A DNA stretch of 24,328 bases, from assembly GCA_964597945.1 (NCBI GenBank), contig CAZRAD010000026.1:1-24328 (forward strand). The letters run 5' to 3'. Source of the DNA: JAPEKQ01 sp964597945 (GTDB taxonomy: Bacteria > Joyebacterota > Joyebacteria > Joyebacterales > Joyebacteraceae). The notes beneath the pieces were generated by a model. It had not been told where the DNA came from. It searched no databases and saw only the letters and a list, made by a program, of their open reading frames with translations. Of this stretch, positions 8,085-14,659 are shown piece after piece; the first letter of the stretch is position 1; every line of letters starts with the position of its first letter. The translations under genes and the position numbers were made by a program.

Positions 8085-9215
8085 TCAATCCGCCGCTCCC
8101 GCGCTCTCTATGATACCCCCGCCGAGTACGACCTCTCCGTCGTAGAAGACGATGGACTGCCCGGGAGCGATGGCGCGCTGCTCCTCGCGGAAGACCACGT
8201 GGGCAACATCACCGCCCACGGTCACCGTGCACATGGCCGGCTTCGCCGCGTACCGGACCTTCGCGAGCGCCGAGAACTCACGCGCCGGTGGCTCGCCCGC
8301 CGGCCAGGCGAGGTCTCGAGATTCGAGCGACCGGGCCATGAGTTCCCGTTCCGGACCGACGATGACCGCGTTCCGCACGGCGTCGATCCTCGCTACATAG
8401 ACGGGCCTCCCGAGCGCGACGCCGAGACCCGAGCGCTGACCGATGGTGTAGAGCACAATCCCCTCGTGCGTGCCGACGACGTTCCCGTCCATGTCTTCGA
8501 TCGGTCCGGACGCAAGCAGCTCGGGTGCCTCGGCTCGAATGAAGTCGGGAAGCCCGCCGGCCGCAAAGCAGATGTCGGCGCTCTCGCGTCCCGCGAACCC
8601 CGTAAACCCGAGGTCCTCGGCCGTCGCGCGAACCGCGTCCTTCAGCATCTCCCCGACCGGCATGACGACCCGGGCCAGCTGCCCTGCGCTCAGCCGATAC
8701 AGGAAGTACGATTGGTCCTTCTCTTCGTCGGTCCCGCGCAGCAATCGGCGCGGCCCGCCCCCCGTTCCATCGTCGCCGCTCGTTCCATCGTCGCCGCTCG
8801 CACGATCGGGACCCGGAACGACTCGCGCATGGTGACCGGTAGCGAGCATGTCGGCACCCAATGCATCGGCCTCCTCCATCAGGAGTCCGAATTTGATGAA
8901 CTCGTTGCAGACAACGCACGGATTCGGCGTCCTCCCGGCGGCGTACTCACGGAGAAACGGCGCGAGCACGCGCGCCCGAAACATCTCCGTTGCGTCGGTG
9001 ACGTGGTGTTCGATCCCAAGCAGAGCCGCCGCGCGGGACGCGGCGGCCGGGGGTTGCACGGACGTTCCATGCGTCGGCTTGTGACCTCCACTGTCGGACG
9101 CGCGCAGACCATCCAGCGTCATCGTCAGCCCGACGATCTCGTGACCCTGTCGCTTCAGGATGTGCGCGGCGACGAAGCTGTCAATGCCGCCGCTGAGGGC
9201 GACCGCTGTCCGCAT
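8085..9215 (-). CDS. mnmA: tRNA-specific 2-thiouridylase MnmA
   Basis: A 376-residue cytoplasmic enzyme that thiolates C2 of the wobble uridine U34 in tRNA(Lys), tRNA(Glu) and tRNA(Gln) using ATP and a persulfide sulfur. Visible features are the PP-loop S-G-G-I-D-S (residues 8-13); N-P-C-V-V-C-N with the first catalytic Cys at 100; the second catalytic Cys in ESADICF (Cys216); and the family motif KDQSYFLYRLS. The C-terminal domain follows to the end. A low-complexity insert, SGDDGTSGDDGTGGG (about residues 140-154), sits between the catalytic Cys region and KDQSYFLYRL. The start is ATG 9215 with GGAGAG upstream. It follows the FadL-like gene by 24 bp, so they are likely co-transcribed. Confidence 0.95.
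   Translation of the reverse strand: MRTAVALSGGIDSFVAAHILKRQGHEIVGLTMTLDGLRASDSGGHKPTHGTSVQPPAAASRAAALLGIEHHVTDATEMFRARVLAPFLREYAAGRTPNPCVVCNEFIKFGLLMEEADALGADMLATGHHARVVPGPDRASGDDGTSGDDGTGGGPRRLLRGTDEEKDQSYFLYRLSAGQLARVVMPVGEMLKDAVRATAEDLGFTGFAGRESADICFAAGGLPDFIRAEAPELLASGPIEDMDGNVVGTHEGIVLYTIGQRSGLGVALGRPVYVARIDAVRNAVIVGPERELMARSLESRDLAWPAGEPPAREFSALAKVRYAAKPAMCTVTVGGDVAHVVFREEQRAIAPGQSIVFYDGEVVLGGGIIESAGAAD
8763..8798. repeat. 18-bp tandem duplication inside mnmA
   Basis: Two exact copies of CGTTCCATCGTCGCCGCT stand head to tail. They encode the SGDDGT repeat of the MnmA linker insert, so this is an in-frame expansion. Confidence 0.9.
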
Positions 9216-9239
9216 TACAGCTCTCCCGGGACACGGCGA

Positions 9240-10397
9240 TCAGAAGATATAGCCGACCGTGACGTAGACGCCGTAATTCGTCATCTGCGCGCTCTCGCCG
9301 CCCTCGGAGAAGGACTCACGGACGATCGCGCCTTCAAGTACGTACTCACTGAAGCGCCACGATGCGCCGAATCCAAGCGAGTTCTCGGGCACGACGCCCT
9401 CATCGATCTCGGCCGTCTGCATCGAGTAGCCGGTACGGAGAACGAGTCTCTCCTCCATCAGCGAGACCTCGGCACCGAGAGCGACCGTCGACAGCGCGTC
9501 GCCGAACTCATCGCGCTCGCCCGACGTCGGGTTCGGAGCGGGCGTCGGAGGGTAGGCGGACAGCTCGGTCTCCGCCATGTCCCAGCCGTCAACGAGGTAG
9601 CCGGCGTGAACGGTCACGGCCTGTACCGGCTTGAACGTGAATCCGGTCACGAGCATCGACTGCGTCTTCGTCGTCTCGTCCCGACGGTCCTCGCCGTACC
9701 AGCCATCGCTTCGTGTGTTGATCTCGGCGCCCCAGCGGTACCCGACCCCGGCGCTGAAGGTCTCGGTCGGATCGAACAGGAACCCGAGAGACATCGTCGT
9801 ACCCATCCCCCGAACACGCGCCTTGTCGAGCGTCTCACCCGTGAACCCCTCACGCATCGTCTCATCGAGCGATGCCAGTCCCACCGAGATACCGAGCGCG
9901 CCCTGCTGATTCGAACCGATGAGCGAAGCAAACACGAGTTCGAATGCGCGGAGCGAGCCCGTCTGCTCACTGGCGAAGTCCTTCATCGTCCCATCGTCGT
10001 CCTTGAGCCCGGTGTATTCAACGCTGCGATACGAAGGACACGAGTAGTTGAAGCCGAAGGACAGACTCCCGTTCCTCTTGACGGCCACGACGTTCGAGAA
10101 CAGGAATCCATCGTCGGCGGCCTCGAGGTCGCCGACGATGTAGTCGCGATTCTTGATGTTGAAGCGGACCGTCGCCTGCCCGCTGACACCCTCATACCGG
10201 GCGGCGAGCGCGGGGTTGTAGTAGCACGCGCCGACATCGCCGGTTGCGGAGCCCGCCCCGGCCAGTGATGCCTGGTATGCCGTGAGATAGTGCGAGTAGG
10301 TTCTGGGGATGTCGCCGAGCGTTGTTCTGGTGACGTCCGCGCCGGCGGCCGCCCCAAGGACGGCCGTCAGCACGAGCGCGAGTATCATGATACGCAT
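9240..10397 (-). CDS. FadL/OmpP1-like outer-membrane beta-barrel protein
   Basis: A 385-residue exported protein with a cleavable signal (residues 1-19, ending A-A-G-A). It then has YLTAYQASLAGAGSATGDVGACYYNPA, which resembles the N-terminal signature of FadL or PorV-like barrels (G-A-G-x-A, then N-P-A). The rest alternates polar and hydrophobic residues as in transmembrane strands. The last residue is Phe in VTVGYIF, the usual outer-membrane C-terminal signature. Members of this broad group are passive channels for hydrophobic compounds or accessory barrels of secretion systems, and which applies cannot be told. The start is ATG 10397 with GGAGG four bases upstream. It heads the run with mnmA, the nucleotidyltransferase and the peptidase. 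Confidence 0.78.
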   Translation of the reverse strand: MRIMILALVLTAVLGAAAGADVTRTTLGDIPRTYSHYLTAYQASLAGAGSATGDVGACYYNPALAARYEGVSGQATVRFNIKNRDYIVGDLEAADDGFLFSNVVAVKRNGSLSFGFNYSCPSYRSVEYTGLKDDDGTMKDFASEQTGSLRAFELVFASLIGSNQQGALGISVGLASLDETMREGFTGETLDKARVRGMGTTMSLGFLFDPTETFSAGVGYRWGAEINTRSDGWYGEDRRDETTKTQSMLVTGFTFKPVQAVTVHAGYLVDGWDMAETELSAYPPTPAPNPTSGERDEFGDALSTVALGAEVSLMEERLVLRTGYSMQTAEIDEGVVPENSLGFGASWRFSEYVLEGAIVRESFSEGGESAQMTNYGVYVTVGYIF

Positions 10398-10443
10398 GTT
10401 CCCTCCTGCGTCGCGAGCGGGTCCGGACGAGCATCTCGCTCGC

Positions 10444-10452
10444 AGTATAGCA
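10444..10452 (-). promoter_or_regulatory. Extended -10 element before the porin-mnmA run
   Basis: Read on the minus strand, TGCTATACT fits an extended -10 (TGn-TATAnT). No good -35 is seen. It sits between the tail of the CBM6-like gene and the ATG at 10397, giving a leader of about 40 bases. Confidence 0.45.
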
Positions 10453-10460
10453 CGGGAGGG

Positions 10461-11039
10461 CTACCTGTAGAGGCTCTTAATGACGCCCCACGACCGCTCC
10501 TCCTCGAACGGCGTGACCGCGGTCTCGGACGCATTCAGAGCGATGTAGTCGGGCAGGAAGAAGGAACCGCTGACGAGTTCTATGCGCAGGATGTAGGTCC
10601 CATCCTTCAGACAGACACGGCCGCTCCCGGCGGCCTCAGAGAAGGGACCTCAGCCAAGTCCCTCGCCGATGAGAGGGATGTCCACATCGCCCTCGATCGC
10701 CGAGTGTCCCTCATCGTAGACGGTCACCCTCGTCTCGATCGGCTCAGCGTACGGCGCCTGGTAGCTCATGACGAGCTCGTAGCACGCCTCATCGGGAACG
10801 GTCGCTTTGACCTCGATCCACTCGCCGGATATGTCGAGCCCATCAACGGCGAGCCCGCCGCTTGCGCTCGTGCACACGATCGACATGATCGACGCGCCAC
10901 CGATGTCGTAGCCATCGGTGAACGACTCGGCCTCGACGAGCACGGAGAGCGCCCCCGCAACCGGAATCGTCGCGACGACCAGCAGGCCGAGCGCGAGCGG
11001 CGCTGCGATCGCTCTCCTCAATCCGTGGACGAACTCCAT
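10461..11039 (-). CDS. Secreted CBM6-like protein with in-frame TGA (candidate selenoprotein), copy A
   Basis: Read through one TGA (codon 130, at 10650-10652), this gene encodes 192 residues. Residues 1-30 are a signal peptide. A CBM6/CBM35-like jelly roll follows: VEAESF, then GLDISGEWIEV, then the post-TGA part with the final strands RVCLKDGTYILRIEL and PDYIALN. The protein ends in SWGVIKSLYR. The TGA stands in G-L-G-TGA-G-P-F. After it the same frame stays open for 62 codons to TAG and supplies the expected end of the fold, so the short form ending at TGA would be incomplete. The start is ATG 11039, with a purine-rich GGGGGA site. The paralog lies 59 bp upstream. Recoding is inferred from sequence; a fixed nonsense mutation or assembly error remains possible. 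Confidence 0.75.
10619..10635 (-). promoter_or_regulatory. SECIS-like hairpin after the TGA of copy A
   Basis: On the minus strand GGCCGC and GCGGCC pair around the loop CGGGA. The loop begins 20 bases after the TGA and has G as its second base. Bacterial SECIS elements are described as a short stem with a G in the first two loop bases, about 16-37 bases after UGA. Six-bp GC stems are common by chance in such DNA. Confidence 0.45.
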
Positions 11040-11098
11040 CCGCTTCCCCCTCGCGTTACCAGGATCCGGGAGCGCGCACGCACGCCCCTGGACGATAT

Positions 11099-11653
11099 CT
11101 AGCGGTACATACTCTTGATGCGGCCCCAGCTCGCGCTCTCGACCGGCGAGCCTGTGTAGCTGAACCGGACGTAGTCGACACGTGCCATACTCCCCCACAC
11201 GTGCCTGACCCGGAAGCTGTTCACGCCGGCCTTCAACCAGACCTCCTCGTCTCCGACCGAGACGAAGAAGGGGCCTCAGCCAAATCCCCAGCCCTCGAGA
11301 AGCTCGAAGTCCGACACGAGGTTGGACTCGGGGACCGCGTCGTCCTGGATCGTCAGTCTGACGGCCGCACTGTCCTCCCACGCCACCTGATAGCCGAGCA
11401 GCGGCTGGTAGTAGCCGGTGAACGGAACCGCGATCTCGACCTCGATCCACTCCCCTGAGATGTCGAGTCCGTCCGCCGCGTGATACTCGCTCGCTCCGGA
11501 ACAGAATGACTTCATGATCTCCTGGCCGCCGATGTTGTACGAGTCCACGTACACTTCGCACTCGGCCTGGACGGTCACGCCGGCTGATGCCGCCGTTCCG
11601 ACCAGCAAGAGAAGGAGAGCCGCTCCCGCGAGTGTCCGTCTCCAGTGATACAT
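11099..11653 (-). CDS. Secreted CBM6-like protein with in-frame TGA (candidate selenoprotein), copy B
   Basis: Read through one TGA (codon 126, at 11276-11278), this gene encodes 184 residues. Residues 1-24 are a signal peptide. The CBM6-like domain has VQAEC, YNIGGQEIM, GLDISGEWIEV, then EGWGFG before the TGA. After the TGA come GPFFVSV, EVWLKAGVNSFRV and VDYVRFS, the typical closing strands of CBM6 (xVxLxxGxNxxRV, xxDYxxx). It ends in PVESASWGRIKSMYR. The frame after TGA is open for 58 codons to TAG. The start is ATG 11653 with GAGGAG upstream. It is clearly paralogous to copy A but well diverged, yet the TGA context is kept. Such domains bind carbohydrate, usually outside the cell; no catalytic domain is attached. 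Confidence 0.77.
11242..11270 (-). promoter_or_regulatory. SECIS-like hairpin after the TGA of copy B
   Basis: On the minus strand CUUCUUCGUCUC pairs with GAGACGAGGAGG over 12 bp (two G-U pairs) around the loop GGUCG. The loop begins 17 bases after the TGA. From memory, the E. coli fdhF SECIS has an apical GGUCU loop about 18 bases after its UGA, so both loop and distance are close. Confidence 0.55.
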
Positions 11654-11725
11654 AGGTTCTCTCCTCAGGGGTCGCTCAGACCCGTTGCTCAGGCCAGAGT
11701 GGCCGAGCACAGACATATCATACAA

Positions 11726-11756
11726 AAAGGGTGGGGACTTTCGTCCTCCACCCTTT
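11726..11756 (-). terminator. Rho-independent terminator of the TonB-receptor fusion gene
   Basis: AAAGGGTGG-GGAC and GTCC-T-CCACCCTTT form a 13-bp stem with one bulge and a four-base loop. On the minus strand it is followed by a U run. It lies 34 bp past the stop codon at 11790 and separates that gene from the CBM6-like pair. Confidence 0.9.
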
Positions 11757-11789
11757 GTGATTCGCGGGCTGCCTTCAGGATTCGAACTG

Positions 11790-14393
11790 CTAGTGGAAGA
11801 GATCCCGCATGATCCCGACCTCGAAGCTTCTGCCCGGCTGCGGGAATCCGCTCTCATCCTCGTACAGAACGTCAAAGAGGTTCTCCACTCCGGCGAAGAT
11901 GTCGCCCCACCGTGTCTCGACGGTCGTCCGGAGCCCCATGAGCACGTATGCCGGGAGGCTGCTCAACTCGTCCTCCGCGCGCGGTCCGATGCGAGACACC
12001 CGCACCATGTACTGCGCGGGAGCATGGTCGTAGGTCAGCGTTCCGGCCGCCGTCGTCTTCGGGACCAGCGGCACGTCCGCGCCGGTCTCCACATCCCTCG
12101 CGGACGTCATTGCGAAACTCATGTCGAGGCTCAGATTCGGCGTCACCCGATGCTGCACGCTCAGTTCGGCGCCCCACGCACGGACCTCGCCGATATTCTC
12201 GCAGGGGTCGCCGCTCTCGGAGCTCACGATCATGTCCGTGACACGCTGGTCGAACATGAGGAGCGAGAGTCGCGAGCCGTTCTGCGTGGCCTTCACGAAC
12301 TCGGCCTCCAGCGAGACCGCGTGCTCTGGTCTCAGGTCCACGTTGCCGATGGATGGACTGTACCATTCCTTGAGCGTCGGGAATCGCGTCTTCGCTCCGG
12401 CGAGGAGACGCGTGCCGACCCCATTACCGAAGCTGTGCGACCAGGCGATCTGCGGATTAAGACTCGACAAGGACTGCGCGCTGCCGGTGACCACATCGGC
12501 GTTCGCGGCGAATGTCAATCTGTCGTTCATGCCAAGACGATACACATCCTGCGCGAAGAGCGAGCCGGTCGTGGCGTCGTAGCGCTCCCACTCGTCACCG
12601 ACGTCCCCCTGCTGCTCGGCCACATCCCCACGGAGGTTGAGCCCGCCGGAGATCCGGTGCCCGCTGAGACCCTGGTACTCCGCGTAGGCGAATCCACCGA
12701 TGGCGTGGTTGGAGACGGTGGAGAGCCAGCGCCGCTGCGTCCGCGCCGGGTCGTTGTACGATGCCAGCTGGTTGTCGTTGGTCGTGTAGAAGAGCTTGCC
12801 CTCGACGAACAGTGTCGCATCCGGTCGCCAGTCCACGCCTGCTATGGTGCGCGTCTCGCGCCACGCCGGGAATCCCCAGTACCTCGGGCGGCTGGCAACG
12901 GTCGCCACGGGAGCATCATGGCTCCCGTCACTGACCTGGAAGGAGACCGACGCGCCGAGTGTCTCACTCAGGCGTCCGGCCGCGCGCCCCCAGACCATCA
13001 TGTCCTCGGAAGATGAGAAATCGCGGAGCTCACCGTCCTCGAGAGCCGTCGGCTCATAGGAGTTCGGAAGTGTGAAGTCGGACGTCCCGTTCGCGGATAC
13101 GCCGCCGCTGAGATGCGTGTTCCCGAAGTAACCTCCGCCACGAAGATACCCGGAGTAGCCACCATCGCTACCCGCGGAAAGGCTGTACCCCAGACCGGTT
13201 TGGCCGTGCCCCGCCGTGTTGACCTCGACAATGCCGCCGATCGCATTCGCGCCGTAGATCGTTGCGGCCGGTCCCTTGGTCACACTGACTGTCCCCATCG
13301 CCCCGGCCAGCACGAGGCTCGAGTTCACTCTGCCGCTGTACGGATCGGAGAGCGGAACGCCGTCGACGAGCACGACCAGTTCGCGCTCGGACAGACCGCG
13401 AGAGCCGATCTTCTCCTCACCGCGTGAGTTCGTTCGCACGATCATGCCGGGCACCATCGAGAGGACCTGCGCCAGGTTGTCCGCACCGGACGCCTCCATC
13501 TCGGAACCCGACATCTCGAAGACCGAGTAGGGTCCGAGCAGTCTGGTCCCGAACACGGTCAGTTCGGGGAAGACGTAGACGCTCTGACTCTTCGAACTGT
13601 TCTGCGAACTGCCGCCGTCGTTGCCGTTTCGTGAGTCGCCGTCCGCGAGCGCGCCGGTCGTCCATGAGACGGTCAGGAGGACGGCCAGCAGAACGGCGAC
13701 GGCCGACCGGGGCCCACCTCTGCGAGTGTCGTCCTCACGAGAGGAAGCCGCCGATGAACCGGCGCTGCTGTCGGTCCTCGGTGGGAGGACACCGCGAGCG
13801 CGGGCCAGCGGAGCGAGTAGTATCCTGTCGACGAACATCACTGCGGTTACCCCCAGGGCGATGTGTACGAGGATGAGAAATCCGATCACAGCGACCGCCT
13901 GCACCACACTCACCGGAGTGTGTCCGACGATCGCGCCAACAGTGAATCCGAAGACATCCTGTCCCCCAAGAAGCCCCCATAACACGAAAGGATGCGCGAA
14001 GGCCCAGAGTACTGCGAGGATGCCTGCCATATACCGGGACGTCTGCGAACCCGGTCTGAACGAACTCAGAACCAATTCGACGAGAGCGGCCTCAACGATG
14101 ATGCCGATGGCGGCGAACGATGCGCCGCCGAAACCCGAAATGGCCTTGATCCCGGCGGCAACGAGACCGACGGCCAGAGACGACCCTCTCCTCGGCACAT
14201 TCGCCCGCGCCGTCAGAAGAACCACGACTCCGAAGGCGCCGAGCACCGCTCCACCGAACGGAACGTGCCACCCCTTGATGAGCCCGCCAACGGTTATCTC
14301 GATGACGCCCCAGAGTGCCGCCATCAGACCGAGCATCGCGATCTCACGGCTCCGGGATCGCCGCGGCAGCCCCATGGCGCGGGACTCATCCAC
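11790..14393 (-). CDS. Polytopic membrane domain fused to a TonB-dependent receptor
   Basis: A single 867-residue frame. Residues about 17-190 form five or six hydrophobic helices (MLGLMAALWGVIEITVGG, later HPFVLWGLLGG), resembling small ECF-type S-component or energy-coupling membrane proteins. A Ser-rich linker follows (about 205-228), then a signal-like segment (about 230-251, ending A-L-A-D). Next comes a TonB plug (VYVFPELTVFGTR, then VLVDGVPLSDPYSG and GANAIGGIVEVNT, to about 393). A 22-strand type barrel ends in MRDLFH with the family motif NLFDVLYEDE. The start is GTG 14393 with GGAGGG seven bases upstream. An inner-membrane part and an outer-membrane barrel cannot stay joined, so internal cleavage, or a lost gene boundary, is implied. 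The substrate is unknown; metal-chelate or vitamin uptake is plausible. Confidence 0.8.
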   Translation of the reverse strand: MDESRAMGLPRRSRSREIAMLGLMAALWGVIEITVGGLIKGWHVPFGGAVLGAFGVVVLLTARANVPRRGSSLAVGLVAAGIKAISGFGGASFAAIGIIVEAALVELVLSSFRPGSQTSRYMAGILAVLWAFAHPFVLWGLLGGQDVFGFTVGAIVGHTPVSVVQAVAVIGFLILVHIALGVTAVMFVDRILLAPLARARGVLPPRTDSSAGSSAASSREDDTRRGGPRSAVAVLLAVLLTVSWTTGALADGDSRNGNDGGSSQNSSKSQSVYVFPELTVFGTRLLGPYSVFEMSGSEMEASGADNLAQVLSMVPGMIVRTNSRGEEKIGSRGLSERELVVLVDGVPLSDPYSGRVNSSLVLAGAMGTVSVTKGPAATIYGANAIGGIVEVNTAGHGQTGLGYSLSAGSDGGYSGYLRGGGYFGNTHLSGGVSANGTSDFTLPNSYEPTALEDGELRDFSSSEDMMVWGRAAGRLSETLGASVSFQVSDGSHDAPVATVASRPRYWGFPAWRETRTIAGVDWRPDATLFVEGKLFYTTNDNQLASYNDPARTQRRWLSTVSNHAIGGFAYAEYQGLSGHRISGGLNLRGDVAEQQGDVGDEWERYDATTGSLFAQDVYRLGMNDRLTFAANADVVTGSAQSLSSLNPQIAWSHSFGNGVGTRLLAGAKTRFPTLKEWYSPSIGNVDLRPEHAVSLEAEFVKATQNGSRLSLLMFDQRVTDMIVSSESGDPCENIGEVRAWGAELSVQHRVTPNLSLDMSFAMTSARDVETGADVPLVPKTTAAGTLTYDHAPAQYMVRVSRIGPRAEDELSSLPAYVLMGLRTTVETRWGDIFAGVENLFDVLYEDESGFPQPGRSFEVGIMRDLFH

Positions 14394-14412
14394 GCGTTCG
14401 CCCTCCTTGATG

Positions 14413-14494
14413 AGGCGTCTGGCCGAGCTCCGTCACCAACGTGTCCCCCATAGTCCCAGCGGTGTTGTCACAAGAGCCGAGGGGACTGACGCCT
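14413..14494 (-). promoter_or_regulatory. Possible structured leader of the TonB-receptor fusion gene
   Basis: On the minus strand AGGCGTC and GACGCCT (14488-14494 with 14413-14419) pair as an outer helix. GTCCCC/GGGGAC (14481-14486 with 14443-14448) form an inner helix. The hallmarks of cobalamin, TPP, SAM and other common riboswitches were not recognised. Confidence 0.3.
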
Positions 14495-14570
14495 GTTGAG
14501 CCGACCACAGGGCCATATCGATTCATGGTACAACACCTCCACAGGGGGCGCAACCGTACGGCACGTCATC

Positions 14571-14599
14571 TTGACCCCCTGCTCCGGCTATGGTATACT
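14571..14599 (+). promoter_or_regulatory. Strong sigma70-type promoter of the 14660 gene
   Basis: TTGACC (14571-14576), a 17-bp spacer, TATACT (14594-14599). Transcription would begin near 14606, giving a leader of about 54 bases. Confidence 0.85.
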
Positions 14600-14620
14600 C
14601 GTTCACAGCGAATTGTACAA
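14592..14620 (-). promoter_or_regulatory. Likely divergent promoter of the TonB-receptor fusion gene
   Basis: On the minus strand TTGTAC (14615-14620), a 17-bp spacer, TATACC (14592-14597). Its -10 overlaps the -10 of the plus-strand promoter, so the two cannot be occupied at once. Confidence 0.5.
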
Positions 14621-14621
14621 T
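14612..14621. promoter_or_regulatory. Palindrome ATTGTACAAT, possible operator
   Basis: A perfect 10-bp palindrome lying just after the plus-strand start of transcription and covering the -35 of the minus-strand promoter. A bound dimer would affect both directions. The binding protein is unknown. Confidence 0.45.
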
Positions 14622-14659
14622 AGAATCACAGTGTTCATTTCCAGACAGGAGGATGTGAG

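Noticed and set aside
8199..10268. 689-codon plus-strand open frame
   Set aside because: It lies opposite mnmA and the FadL-like gene, has no family motif, and is an artefact of GC-rich codon use.
10650..11561. 303-codon minus-strand frame ending at the TGA of copy A
   Set aside because: It starts inside copy B in a different frame. The true start is ATG 11039, and the frame continues past the TGA.
10461..11653. Genome-wide reassignment of TGA (to Trp or Gly)
   Set aside because: mnmA, plsY, the DUF2007 gene, the thioesterase gene and the 14660 gene end at TGA where their families normally end, and no other gene here has an internal TGA.
11760..11792. tRNA T-arm-like sequence (GTTCGAATC on the minus strand)
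   Set aside because: No five-bp T stem, anticodon arm or acceptor stem can be built, and it overlaps the stop codon of the receptor gene.
11685..13016. 443-codon plus-strand open frame
   Set aside because: It is antisense to the TonB-receptor barrel and contains the minus-strand terminator.
14400..14560. Cobalamin riboswitch before the TonB receptor
   Set aside because: The conserved core sequences of that riboswitch are not found on the minus strand, although some helices are present.
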